Positions 22,491-34,067 are shown, counted from the first letter of the stretch. The stretch is DNA of 64,000 bases from Massospora cicadina (GCA_022478985.1 JAKSZP010000139.1:1-64000), one strand, 5' to 3'. Notes: a model not told the origin generated them from the letters alone. Numbers and translations: made by a program.

Positions 22491-23061
22491 ATACTCAAAT
22501 TATTCAAGCACTATATCAGACAACTGAAATTTCAAGGAAAGAATTGGCTTCCACTGAGGGTACTCCAATACCCATGACAGCATCCACAGTCTGCATGGCA
22601 TCGTCATTCTGATAACTTTAGCATAAGATCCGCAGGGAGATAAATGTGGGAAGTACTGATTGATGAACATCATTACCATCCTGACCACCAGGCTGAGCGC
22701 CAGAAGTATATTTGACCAGGCTTTGAGAATTGAAGGCTGATTGTTTGGAATAAGTGGGGTAAACGGTTTTATACTTACAACGTGTGCATTCAACCTAGAT
22801 ACTCAACCCATTTGGACGCGCACTTGATAGTGGGGAGTAACATTTGTCTCATCAGTTAATCCTAATAGCTCTCTCAGGGGTGCATCTGCTGAATAAAAGT
22901 TTCTGTTTTTTGTAAGTGCATCGGGTTGGGTTGATTAATCATTCATTTCACTCAGCGTTTCCATTATTATTGTGACTTCATCATATTGGATTTAATGGTT
23001 GGTCATTCCGCTCAGGTTATTAGCCTAAATATATATCTCCTTGGTAAGATGGTGTGTGCAA
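22491..23061 (-). mobile_element. Gyp-F copy 2, gag start (left piece)
   Basis: Similar to 41690-42240 over its length, for example minus-strand SLVVRMxMMFINQYF and MPCRLWMLSWVLEYP in both. The plus-strand text CATGACAGCATCCACAGTC is shared too. The right end is interrupted by LINE L1 at 23061; the sequence resumes at 28339. The homologous uninterrupted site in copy 1 lies near 42225. This looks like leader and gag start of an LTR retrotransposon; all frames are broken. Confidence 0.65.
23049..23061. repeat. L1 target-site duplication, left
   Basis: ATGGTGTGTGCAA, exactly repeated at 28339-28351 beyond the L1 3' end. Confidence 0.93.
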
Positions 23062-23158
23062 AAAAACTTTTCATTCTCGTTGCAATCACTTTTGCAACCT
23101 ATTCAATTCAAGTCTGAATCTAGTTTGATAATCTCACAGAGGAGATTAGTCTGCGCCC
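23062..23158 (+). promoter_or_regulatory. L1 5' region with conserved CT/CAATCACTTT start
   Basis: CTTTTCATTCTCGTTGCAAT and the following CACTTTTGCAACCTATTCAA recur almost unchanged at the starts of L2 and L5, and in a shorter form at L0, L3 and L4. LINEs carry internal promoters at their 5' ends, so conservation of the first 40 bases across subfamilies suggests a promoter or start element. That role is inferred. Confidence 0.55.
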
Positions 23159-24576
23159 ATGTCAGGGAGCAGTTGGGCAAGTAAGGTAAGAGGAGCAGGT
23201 GGAAGGCCTGCGACCTCCAACGTTTGAAAACGCCCCAGAGAAACCGGCGGAATAGACAAAAAATTAAAAAACCGGCGGCCACTATTTCACCAGAAATACT
23301 CACATGGCAAGCATGATGCAACCAGTATATCAACACGCCGCACTCCCAGCCACTTTCATCGGTGGAATACAGAGTCTGCGTGTTTCTGGACATCCAACAA
23401 ACGGCCTTATGGGAAAAATTTTGTGAAGATGTGCACACCTTTTTCCCAACTGCAGTGTACGTCGCACCTCACTCCATGTCACGTGGTTGGCTGGACCTAG
23501 GTTTCAAAAACAAAGAGGCAGCAGACAAGGCTGCTGCGGTGTGTGTAGTGGTCAACCTCCATGAAGGGCAATGGGTCGTCAAAACCAAATGCACCAGATG
23601 GACAAAATCAAATCAAATTTTCCTCACGTTTGACTTTTTGCTTACTACAGTAATTCGTGACATTTTGCAACAACACTTGAAAGATGGTCTCGCTGTATAT
23701 GGCGAAATATAATCTTTTAAAATGCAACGCTTCACGATGATGCCACACCTGTGCACTGGCAAAGCCATCGCAGTTCTGACCCCAACCAAGGAGATTGTGA
23801 AGGACCTAACCCAGATCCCGCACTCCACTTTTATTAATATTGAAGGGCATACCACCCACCCATTCTGGGTGACTGTGGACAGCGCGCCCCCATCTGCACC
23901 CACTGTGACGCGTTTGGCCATAAGGCGCACGCATGCCCCACCAAGGAGGGCGTCACATTCCAAGAGAACCCCTCAGCGGCCATGGCCAGCGGAGAGGCGC
24001 ACTATGAACCAACCATAAGCACCAAAGAGGCTTTCCCGTGGGGAGCACAAGGCTGCTGCCTACTGGTAAAGCCCATCTCCCCGCAAGAGCAGAAGAAGGC
24101 CAAGCAAGCCCGCAGGGCCGCAGCCAAGGAAGCGGCCAAAGCCACTACCACTATCCCACACTCCCAACGCCAGGAGGACATTGAAACCTTCACGGCGGAA
24201 GCAAATTGGGAATCTATCTTCCAAAGATGGGGAAGCCCATGCCAATTAGGCCACCCAATCTGAGGATCTGATGGGGGATTTGATCTCACCCAATCATTGC
24301 AAACAAGCTCCGGTCAAAATGACCTGGGGCAAATCTGACCAGGAAAATTTTTTCCTTGAACAGAACGTTGATGCACTGCAATCGCCCGCATCCGCACCAC
24401 AAAAAATTCGTCTGACATCAGGGAAACAAAAAGTGAAGGCAAAAGCTAACGCAAACCTCTCTGTTAAAATCAACAAAAATCCTGATAGTGTTGCTGCTAA
24501 CACCCGCGCTGCCATGAAGGCCCATGGGGATCTAGAGGAGGCTAGTGGGCCTGGGTGCCCACCCCCTCACACCTAA
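23159..24576 (+). pseudogene. L1 ORF1 (RNA-binding, CCHC knuckle)
   Basis: ATG at 23159 begins MSGSSWASK; the frame stops at 23216. A TGA at about 23313 stands where L2 has CGA. After these the frame runs EYRVCVFLDIQQTALWEKFC, HAVYVAP-like segment, LCTGKAIAVLTPT, a CTHCDAFGHKAHACP knuckle (CX2CX4HX4C, about 23902-23946, now in a shifted frame), and a Lys/Ala-rich helix (KKAKQARRAAAKEAAKA). The stop TAA at 24574 lies six bases before the ORF2 ATG. ORF1 proteins coat LINE RNA. At least two stops and two frame changes make this copy non-coding. Confidence 0.85.
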
Positions 24577-24582
24577 GGTGCA

Positions 24583-27500
24583 ATGGGGAAAACCTTCACT
24601 TTAGGGACGTTGAATATTGCCAGACTCAAGGCCTCGCCATCCCGGGCTAGAAAACTGAGTTTTTTACAATAAAAATTACCCGTAATATCCTGGCCATCCA
24701 GGAGTCCCGCTGTCCACGAGGTTCTGAGGAGGCTTGAAATCCATGCTCCTACCATCCCTATCCTTTTGGTCAGAGCACTGTGGGGTGCTAGTTTGGAGAA
24801 ACAATCTCTTCAGACTTTTATCATCAGAAACATTCCTAAATGGCTGAGTTCTTGTTGTCACTTTCTTGTGGGCTGACGTAGTGCACGCAATCATCAATAT
24901 CTATGCCCTAAATGGTGCATTCAAGCGTTGGGAATTTTTTTCGTCAGTCAAATCCCTCCCATTACCCCCAGACCCTTTTGTAGTCGGTGACATGAACTGT
25001 TGGCTAAACACACCAACAGACCGTTGGCCTTCCTCACCCCAAGCCCCCCAGGGTTACATAGAACTGCGCAACCTAAAGGCCACCCTCAGGTTAATGGATG
25101 CACTGCTGAAACATGCCCCGCTGCTCAAAAACATGAGGCGCCCCCACATCCACAACGGCCAATTAAGGTCCATGACCTGCATCATCCTTATCCTAACGCT
25201 GGCGAAATTCCAACCCCACATCTCCCACTTCAAAACAACAAAAAATGGAATTCTCCAACCACTTACAGGTCTCAATAACCTACCACTTACCCACCACAGT
25301 GGCCAGGGCCCCACATTGGTGCAAACTCCGCCACTCCCCCAAACTCGCGTCGCCAGGATTTTACACTTGGGTGGAATCTGCAACTTTGGCAAAAGAGTTT
25401 GTAACACCGTTTTGCATGGACCCCATCTCCACATGGGCAACCTTCAAAGAGGATACCATCTGCCACTCTCGCCACCTCTCCTCCAGACACTCATGAGCAC
25501 ATCGGCGATCATTTTGTGCGCTCTGGCAGAATTGGCACACCTGGAGTCCAATATCCCCACTACAGGATACAGCCCTGCATGGGGCTGGAAATGGGCAGAA
25601 GCAGCCGCCCACCTCAACGCTCAAAAGATAACACAAACATTGGGTTTGTGTACAATACAGGGCTAAATGCATCACAAAGGGTGACAAGTGCACCGCATAC
25701 TTTCATAAAAAAATTTGCACCACGCCAGAGCGTGGCCTGCACACAGGTGTGAAGATCTGACGATTCCACCGCGGATATGCCAGCCAAAGTGTCAATTAAA
25801 ACACAGAAGTATTACTCCAAGTTATACTGATCTGATCCAATTCAGCCAGCCAAAGTGGCAGAATTTCTCGACTGAGCCCACATCTGCACCATTTCTCAGT
25901 ACCCGGAAATAATGAATTTAATTACTTCAAACGAATTATGGACAGCCATCCATGGTGCACCTAACTGGATATGCCCAGGCCAGATGGCATCCCATATGAA
26001 TTCTACAAAAAATACTTTAAATATATCCCCACTACTTCTTGCTTCACTTAACCAGAGCTTTTTAGAAACGCGCCTCCTACCAGGAGGACATGAGGCCTTT
26101 ACTGTCACACTTTTCAAGAAAGGGATAAGCTAGACTTAGCCAACTGGCGCCCCATTTCTTTAACCAACACGGACACAAAAATTTTAACAAAAATCATGGC
26201 TAACCGTTTAGGGATTATAGCATCTGCCACCATCTCCCCAGAGCAATTCAGCTTCATACCCAGAAGGTCAATTTGGGATAACGTGCACTCTATGGCTAAT
26301 GCATGTCAGTCCACAGCCTCTGGGGCACTTGTGTTCTTGGACCAACAGAAGGCCTATGATAGAGTGAACTGGGAATACCTCAGGGCCTGCCTCCATCAAT
26401 TCTGCTTACCCCCTCGCTTCATCAACTGGGTGATGCTGCTCACGGAATCTGCAACAATGGCAGTACATGGCCCTGGCTTCCTAACGGAAGTAGTCCGCCC
26501 TTAAAGGGGCTTGCAACAAGGGGACCCCCTTAGCCCACTATTATACAACTTCAGCCTTGACCCACTACTTTGAAACGTGAATGCCAACTCACTGGGGTCC
26601 ATGTGCCAGGCCAAGCCCCAGTCAAGATGATGGCGTTTGCAGATGATTGTGTGGTTGGGGTGTCTAATAATCAAGATGCACGTGCACTTGTTATTCTCAT
26701 CCAGGAGTATTCCCAGGTAAGTAACGCGGCACTGAACGCTTCCAAAACTGAAATTATCTTCCTTGGTCAGTCTCAAAACTGCTGGGCCCAAGCAATTAGT
26801 TCCCAACCCGGCCCATCTGCTCACCCATGTCCTCGCCCTACCAGCTCAACACACACCGCCCCACTAGTGCTTCACTTCGTGCCATGCCCTACCATAGGTC
26901 TGGTACGCCATCTGGGAGTGTGGATGGAGGTAGGCGGATACGCGTCAGCAGTAATGGAGAGCCATATTCTGGACAACGTGACAAAGCGAATTGCCTCTCT
27001 CAGAGCCCACCCTACTTCCCTTACTGGTAGGGTTGTTTTAGCTAGCTCTATGCTCCTCTCCAAAGTCTGGTTTGGAGCCCACGCCATCCCCTTCTCCCCA
27101 ATATTCTTCAAATCCTTGTATGCCCTGCTGCAAGGATGGCTTTGGTTAGGCCGCCCTCGACCAGTATGGCTAGAGGTCATGTTTGGCCCTCACCATCAAG
27201 GTGGCATGGGTCTGCTCGACTTCAGAGCCCATGCTGCCAAGATCTTGGGTACCTGGATAGTAGCCGTCACCGCCCCTACGCTCCCCTCCCAACACTGGTC
27301 CCGCGCAGCCCACTCCAACTTCTCCTGAGCCTTGGGCCTCAACAACCCATCGAACCCACACTCGCTGATGAAATACCTCGCTTCACACCCATCGGCCACA
27401 GGCCCTCACGGGACTAAAACCCACTACAAACGAATCCTCCTCTCCGTGCGGAGCGCTGAGTGGAGAATTTGTATTAGCGGACACACAGCCCAGAGAGGCC

Positions 27501-28204
27501 GCCCCTCACCCCAGTTCACACAAGAGGTACAGGGGCTACCCATCCATGATGGCGTGATCCCCACACGGCCCCATGTCCTATCCAGGGTGGACTACCTGGA
27601 CATTATGGACATCCCTTACTCCATTGAAACTCAGAAGACTATTTGGAAATATGCACACCATCCTCTGTTGCAGCCTCAAGTCCGCTCCCATGTGTGGCGC
27701 TGCCTAAGGCGGGTGTATCATACAGCCAAGCGCTCTAACGCTTTACACTCATCCTGCGTCGTGTGTGGCCAGTATGGAACGCTGTTCCACCGCCTGGAGA
27801 AGTGCCCTACCTCTAAAGTGATATGGCGCGAAGTTCAACGTCTGCTGGGCCACGATCAAACACATCCCTTCAGTCTGTCAAGAGATATGTTTGCTCTATC
27901 AATGGCCTCCTCCCTTCCACCCTCCCTCCGTGCTTTGGTGGTTGCAATCGCCATGTGGACCATCCACACGATTGTCTTAGATGCCATCGCAGGCTCCACC
28001 CCCACCCTCCCAGAAGCTGTCCACAGATTTTTGGTCTCATTTTGTGGACCACTTTCAAGCGTGGATGTTTGGATACCTCCCACCGCGTTGCCAACAGCTG
28101 GTCTCCTCCTGGTTCCCAGTCTGGTTCATCAAATCAGACCCCTTCCTCAACACTTGTTCAATTGTGGCTACGGCCCCATCACATGTTCCCTCCCCTCCCC
28201 ATAA
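24583..28204 (+). pseudogene. L1 ORF2 (endonuclease, RT, terminal CCHC)
   Basis: ATG at 24583 gives MGKTFTLGTLNIA. The endonuclease part (24583 to about 25300) is damaged: remnants of ILAIQES, GDMNCWLN and the target-binding part can be read with several stops. The RT follows: CPGPDGIPYEFYKK region near 25970, LDLANWRPISL, FIPRRSIWDN (26244-26280), YDRVNWEYL, GLQQGDPLSPLLYNFSLDP and the catalytic FADD (about 26637). The C-terminal stretch (27332-28204) is open and holds CVVCGQYGTLFHRLEKCP, a CX2CX7HX4C finger. No RNase H was seen. Stops near 26130, 26502, 26570 and 27326 and frame changes inactivate it. Confidence 0.9.
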
Positions 28205-28338
28205 GTGGCGTTCCCACTGGCAACAAGAGATAGCATCTCGTCTCTGGGGTGCCTTTCCTGGTACGAAGTTTTGTCTCTTCTGAATCATATTTGGAAGTGT
28301 CCATCCCATGGTCAGCCTTCCCTGCAATAAATTTAAAA
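28205..28338 (+). promoter_or_regulatory. L1 3' region with conserved end motif
   Basis: It contains CTGGCAACAAGAGATAGC, CTGGGGTGCC and then ATTTGGAAGTGTCCATCCCA, all found at the same spacing in L2 and (less closely) in L3, ahead of GCAATAAATTTAAAA. In LINEs the 3' end is what the reverse transcriptase recognises, so this conserved block is a candidate recognition element. Confidence 0.6.
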
Positions 28339-28351
28339 ATGGTGTGTGCAA
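28339..28351. repeat. L1 target-site duplication, right
   Basis: ATGGTGTGTGCAA, identical to 23049-23061. Confidence 0.93.
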
Positions 28352-28792
28352 TAATCCTTAAGATGAATTCCTGAGGTTTTCTTTGCTGATGGATGTTCTG
28401 CTATAATCACCAACAAGGCGACCATTATCATTACTTATACTAAAGAGTAGGGGCTCTCCATTGGTTGAGGTAGTTCCTTCAAAAGTACCGGAATTTCTGA
28501 AGGTTTATAAAATTTTAAGGTGATCTGGCGGAATTTATTGATTTAATTTAGGATATAGAAATAACCCAGCAATCTACAATTAGCAGAACGCTATGTTTCA
28601 TATCTTGAGGGAATTGAAGATTGAGGATTATAGAATATTTCTTACAGCAGGATTTGCAAATCTTCTCTAAAACGCAGGGACCTTTTTGCCATATTATGTT
28701 TGGACATTGTGGGTGGCCCATTTTGCAGTTCCTGATGCTGATCTTCTCTCATTTGTCAGGGTTCCACCATCCTTGCATTGATCATAAATTTA
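28339..28792 (-). mobile_element. Gyp-F copy 2, leader (middle piece)
   Basis: Matches 42220-42660: both contain GGGGCTCTCCATTGGTTGAG, TAACCCAGCA with TTAGCAGA downstream, and ATTGTGGGTGGCCCATTTTG. Minus-strand frames are broken. It lies between L1 and L2, which therefore inserted within about 450 bases of one another in the same older element. Confidence 0.7.
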
Positions 28793-28895
28793 TTAAGAAG
28801 GGACTTTTCTCTCTCGTTGCAATCACTTTTGCAACCTATTCAATTCAAGTCTGAATCTAGTTTGATAATCTCACAGAGGAAATTATTCTGCGCCC

Positions 28896-30302
28896 ATGTC
28901 AGGGAGCAGTTGGGCAAGTAAGGTAAGAGAGCAGGTGGTAGACCTGCGGCCTCAAACGTTCAAAAACGCCCCAGAGAAACTGGCGGAATAGAAATAAATT
29001 TTAAATCTGGCGGTCACTATTTCCTCAGAAATCCTCGCTTGGCAAGCACGATGCAACCAGTACATCAACACGCCGCACTCCCAGCCACTCTTGTTGGTGG
29101 AATACGGAGTCCGCATGTTTCTGGACATCCAACAAACAGCTTTATGGGAAAAATTTTGTGGGGATGTGCACACTTTTTTCCCAACTGTGGTGTGTCGCAC
29201 CTCACTCCATATCACGTGGTTGGCTGGACCTAGGTTTTGAAAACAAGGAGGCAGCAGATGAGGCTGCTGTGGTGCGTGTAGTGATCGACCTCCCTGAAGG
29301 GCAATGGTCATCAATACCAAACGCACCAGATCGACAAAATACAACCAAATTTTCCTCACGTTTGAATTTTTGCCTACTACGGTAAAACGTGCCATTTTGG
29401 AGCAGCACCTGAAAGATGGTCTCACCATTTACAGTGAAACACAATCTTTTGTTATGCAATGCTTTATGTTGATGCCACACCTGTGCACTGGCAAAGCCAT
29501 TGCAGTTCTGACCCCAACTGAGGATATTGCAAAGGACCTAACCCAGATCCCGAACTCCACATTTACAAAATTGAAGGGCATACCACCCGCTCTTTCCAGG
29601 TAACCGTGGACAGTGCACCCATATCTGCACCCACTGTGACGCGTTTGGCCATAAGGCACACGCATGCCCCACCAAGGAGGGCATCATATTCCAAGAGCAC
29701 TCCTCAGCGGCCATGGCCAGCAGAGAGGCGCACTACAAACCAACCGCAAGCACTAAAGAGACTTTCCCATGGGGAGCACAAGGTTGCTACCTACTAGTAA
29801 AACCTATTCCCCTGCAAGAGTGGAAGAAGGCCAAGCAGGCCCGCAGGGCCACAGCCAAGGAAGCGGCCAAAGTCACCACCACTATCCCTCACTCCCAACG
29901 CCAGGAGGAAATCGAAACCTTCGCAGCGGAAGCAACTCAGGAATCCATCAACCAATCAGATTGGGAAGCCCATGCCAATTGGGCCACCCAATATGAGGAT
30001 CTGATGGGTGACTCAATTTCACCTGATCTTTGCAACCAAGCTCTGGTTGAAACTGACTTGGTTTCCAACCTACCTGAAATTAAAATTTTGTCCCACTCGT
30101 TGGTGCACTGAACTCATCCACACCACAAAAAATTTGTCTGACGTCCGGGAAACAAAAAGTGAAGGCAAAAGCCAACACAAACCTTTCTGCAAAAATCAAC
30201 AAAACTACTGATAGCGTTGCTGCAAACATCCGCACTGCCATGAAGGTCCATGGGGTTCTAGAGGAGGCTAGTGGGACTGGGTGCCCACCCCCTCACACCT
30301 AA
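28896..30302 (+). pseudogene. L2 ORF1 (RNA-binding, CCHC knuckle)
   Basis: It starts MSGSSWASKV at 28896, then shifts frame within the first 25 codons. The middle reads QARCNQYINT with CGA (Arg) at the position where L1 and L5 have TGA. LCTGKAIAVLTPTEDIAKDL follows, then the knuckle CTHCDAFGHKAHACP around 29628-29670 and a Lys/Ala/Glu-rich C-terminal helix. The stop TAA at 30300-30302 is six bases before the ORF2 ATG. Frame changes near 28940, 29190 and 29580 break it. Its role is to bind the element RNA. Length (469 codons if read through) equals that of the sister copies. Confidence 0.85.
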
Positions 30303-30308
30303 TGTGCA

Positions 30309-33300
30309 ATGGGGGAAACCTTCACTTTAGGGATGTTAAATAATGCTGGACTCAAGGCCTCGCCATCCTGGGCTAGAAACTGAGTTATTACAACAAAATT
30401 TACCCATGGATATCCTGGCCATCCAGGAGTCCCACTGTCTGTGAGGTTCCGAGGATGCTTGGAAAACCATGCTCCTCCCATCCCTATCCTTTTGGTCTGA
30501 GCACTGTGGGGTGCTTGTTCAGAAAAACAATTTTTTTAATTTTTATTATCTGAATCCTTCCTCAATGGCCGAGTCCTTGTTGTCACTTTCTCGTGGGCTG
30601 ATGTGGCACATGCTATCAACAACATCTACACCCCAACCTGTGCACAAGGACATTGAGAATTTTTCTTATTGGTCAAATCCCTCCCGTTACCCCCAGACCC
30701 TTTCATAGTCAGCAACATGAACTGTTGGCTAAACACACCAACAGACCGTTGGCCTTCCCCCTTCCACGCCCCCCAGGGTCACGTAGAACTTCGCGTTCTA
30801 AAGGCCACCCTTGGGTTAATGGATGTGCTGCCGCGGTGAGACCTGCTGCTTGAAAACATGATGCGCCCCCACATCCACAATGGCCAATTAAGGTCCATGT
30901 CCTGCATCAACCTTATCCTTATGCCGGCGAAATTCCAACCCCATATTTTTTACTTCAAAACAACAAAAATCGAATTCTCCGACCACCAGCTGGTCTCAAT
31001 AACCTACCACCTACCTGTCACAGTGGCTAAGGCCCCACATTGGTGCAAACTCCGCCCCCCTGAACTTGCATCACCAGGATTTTCCACTTGGGTGGAATCA
31101 GCAACTTTGGCAAAAGAGTTTGTTGCACCATTTTGCGCGGACCCCATCTCCACATGGGCAACTTTCAAAGAGGACACCATCCACCACTCTCACTATCTCT
31201 CCTCCAGACGCTCACAAGCCACATTGGTGGTTATCTCGCACACTATGGCAGAATTGGCACACTTGGAGTCCAAAATTTCCAGCTGCAGGATACAGCCCTG
31301 CATGGGGCTGGAAGTGGGTGAAGGCAGCCGCCCACCTCAACACACTCAAAAGGCAACACAAACATTGGGTTTTTGTTCAATACAGGGCCACACGCATCAC
31401 TAAAGGCGACAAGTGCACCGCATATTTCTTTAATAAATTTTCCACCACGCCAGAGTGTGGCCTGCACACAGGTGCAAAGATCAGATAATTCCATTGTGGA
31501 CACACCAGCCAAAGTGGCAATAGAAATGCAAAGATATTACTCCGAGTTATACCAAGCTGAACCAATTCAGCTGGCCAAAATGGCAGAATTTCTTGACCGA
31601 GCTCATATCTGCACCATTTTCCAATACCCGGATAAAATGAATTTAATTACTCCAAACAGATTATGGACAGCCATTTGCGGTGCGCCAAACCAAAAATGCC
31701 CAGGCCCAGATGGCATTCCATATGAGTTCTACAAAAAATATTTCAAATATATATCCCCATTGCTGCTAGCCTCACTCAACCAAAGCCTGTTGGAAACACG
31801 CCTCCTACCAGTAGGACATGAGGCCTTTACTGTCACACTCTTCAAGAAAGGGGATAAGCTTGACTTAGCCAACTGGCGCCTCATTTTTCTAACAAACAAA
31901 GACACCAAAATTTTAACAAAAATTATGGTTAACCGTTTAGGGACTATAGCATCTGCCACCATCTCCCCAGAACAATTCAGTTTCATCCCCAGAAGGTCGA
32001 TTTGGGATAACGTGCACTCTGTGGCTAATGTGTGTCAGTCCACAGCCTCTGGGGCACTTGTATTATTGGACCAACAAAAGGCCTATGATAGAGTAAACTG
32101 GGAATACCTTAGGGCCTGCCTCCATCAATTCCGCCTACCCCCCCCCCGATTCATAAACTGGGTGATGCTGCTCACGGAATCTGCGACAATGGCAGTGCGT
32201 GGCCCAGGCTTCCTAACAGAAGTAGTCCGCCCTCAAAGGGGCCTGCGACAAGGGGATTCTCTCAGCCCACTCTTATACAACTTCAGCCTTGACCCACTAC
32301 TGCGAAATGTGAATGCCCACCTCACTGGGGTCCATGTGCCAGGCCAAACTCTAGTCAAGATGATGGCATTTGCAGATGATTGCGTGGTGGGGGTGTCTAA
32401 TAACAAAGATGCACGCGCGCTTGAAGCCCTCATCCAGGAATATTCCCGGGTAAATAACGCGGCACTGAACGCCTCCAAAACCAAAATCATCCTCCTTGGT
32501 CGGTTTCAGAACTGCTGGGCCCCAGCAAGTAGTTCCCAACCTGGCCCATCTGCTCACCCACGTCCACGCCTTACTAACTCAACACACACCGCTCCACTGG
32601 TGCTCCCCTTCGTGCCACGTCCTACCATAGGACTGGTGCGCCATCTGGGCGTGTGGATGGAGGCAGGCGGATATGCGTCAGCAGTAATGGAGTGCCATAT
32701 ACTGGACAACGTGACGAAGCGAATTGCCTCTCTCAGAGCCCACCCTACTACCCTCACTGGCAGAGTTGTTCTTGCCAACTCTATGCTCCTATCCAAAGTC
32801 TGGTTCGGAGCCCACACCATCCCCTTCTCCCCAAGCTTCTTCAAATCCCTGTATGCTTTGCTGCAAGGATGGCTTTGGTCAGGCCGCCCTCCACCAGTAT
32901 GGCTAGAGGTCATGTTTGTCTTTCATCATCAAGGTGGCATGGGCCTGCTTGACTTCAAAGCCCATGCTGCCAAGATCCTGGGCACCTGTATCGCGGCCAT
33001 CACCGCTCCTACACTCTTATCCCAACACTGGTCCCGCGCGGCCCACTCCAACTTCTCCCGAGCCTTGGGCCTCAACAATCCATCAAACCCCCACTCCCTG
33101 ATGAATTACCTCGCATCACACACATCGGCCACAGGTCCTCACGGGACTAAAACCCACTACAAACGAATCCTACTCTCCATGCGAAGCGCAGAGTGGAGAA
33201 TTCGTACTAGTGGACATACAACCTGAAGAGGCCGCCCCTCTCCTCAGTTCACACAAGAGGTACAGGGGCTACCCATCCATGATGGCGCGATCCCCATTCG

Positions 33301-33936
33301 ACCCCATGTCCTATCCAGGGTGGACTACCTGGACATGATGGACATCCTTATTCCACTGAGACCCAAAAGACTATCTGGAAATACGCACACCATCCTCTGT
33401 TGCAGCCTCAAGTCTGCTCCCATGTGTGGCGCTGCCTGAGGCGGGTGTATCGTACAGCTGAGCGCTCTAACGCTTTACACTCATACTGTGTCGTGTGTGG
33501 CCAGTATGGAACGCTGTTCCACGGCCTGGAGAAGTGCCCCACCTCTAAAGTGATATGGCGCGAAGTCCATCGTCTGCTAGGCCAGGATCAAACGCATCCC
33601 TTCAGTCTGTCAAGAGATATGTTTGCTTCAATAATGGCCTCCCCCCTTCCACCCTCCCTCCATGCTCTGGTGGTTGCAATCTCCATGTGGACTATCCACA
33701 CGATTGTCTTGGATGCCATCGCTGGCTCCATCCCCACCCTCCCAGAAGCTGTCCACAGATTACGGTCTCATTTGGTGGACCACTTTCAAGCGTGGATGTT
33801 TGGATATCTCCCACCGCGTCACCGACAGCTGGTCTCCTCCTGGTTCCCAGTCTGGTTCATCAAATCAGACCCTTTCCTCCACACGTGCTCAATAGTGGCT
33901 ACGGCCCATTCACACGTTCCCTCCCCCTCCCCATAA
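30309..33936 (+). pseudogene. L2 ORF2 (endonuclease, RT, terminal CCHC)
   Basis: ATG at 30309. The endonuclease is interrupted by stops but shows the ILAIQESH block, a GDMN-like site changed to SNMNCWLN, MSCINLILMPAKF and the SDHQLV block (about 30979). The RT lies in an open stretch (31373-33226): CPGPDGIPYEFYKKYF, LDLANWRLIFLTNKDTKILT, FIPRRSIWDNVHSVAN, DQQKAYDRVNWEYLRACLHQ, GLRQGDSLSPLLYNFSLDPL and FADD at 32368-32379. A stop at 33224 and a frame change near 33350 separate it from the C-terminal finger CVVCGQYGTLFHGLEKCP. All RT catalytic Asp residues are present. This is the most useful copy for clade placement. Confidence 0.92.
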
Positions 33937-34067
33937 GTGGCGTTCCCGCTGGCAACAAGAGATAGCATCTCTTCTCTGGGGGTGCCCCCCCTGGTACTAA
34001 GTTTATCTTTCCTGAGTCATATTCGGAAGTGTCTGTCCCATGGTTGGCCTTCCCGCAATAAATTTAA

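Larger units (their letters stand above)
23062..28338 (+). mobile_element. LINE L1, full length, decayed
   Basis: Complete non-LTR retrotransposon of 5.28 kb with perfect 13-base flanking duplications. It has a short 5' region with the conserved TCTCGTTGCAATCAC start, ORF1 (23159-24576), ORF2 (24583-28204) and a 134-base 3' region. The 3' region ends in an AATAAA-type signal and only four As. It sits in the minus-strand Gyp-F leader. The copy is closely related to L2 and L5 and more distant from L3 and L4. The gene layout, CCHC in ORF1, endonuclease and RT without a visible RNase H recall L1/Tx1-like LINEs; the clade is not certain. Confidence 0.95.
28793..34067 (+). mobile_element. LINE L2, full length, best-preserved ORF2
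   Basis: It has the same organisation as L1: conserved 5' start (TCTCTCTCGTTGCAATCAC near 28810), ORF1 28896-30302, ORF2 30309-33936 and a 131-base 3' region with the conserved end motif and AATAAATTTAAA. The flanks share TAAATTTA (28785-28792 and 34065-34072), a possible but low-complexity 8-base duplication. The older Gyp-F sequence resumes after it. The 617-codon open stretch across the RT is the longest reading frame in the window. Confidence 0.93.

Noticed and set aside
23613..23963. Minus-strand frames of 100-134 codons opposite LINE ORF1 (also at 28952, 53740, 59739, 62437)
   Set aside because: They recur in all copies because they lie opposite the conserved ORF1; they have no independent features.
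25054..25440. Minus-strand frames opposite LINE endonuclease and RT (25054, 25361, 26501, 32554, 57170)
   Set aside because: Shadows of the coding strand in GC-richer LINE sequence.
28785..28792. TAAATTTA as a firm L2 target-site duplication
   Set aside because: It is short and low in complexity, and the L2 3' end itself contains the motif; recorded only as possible.
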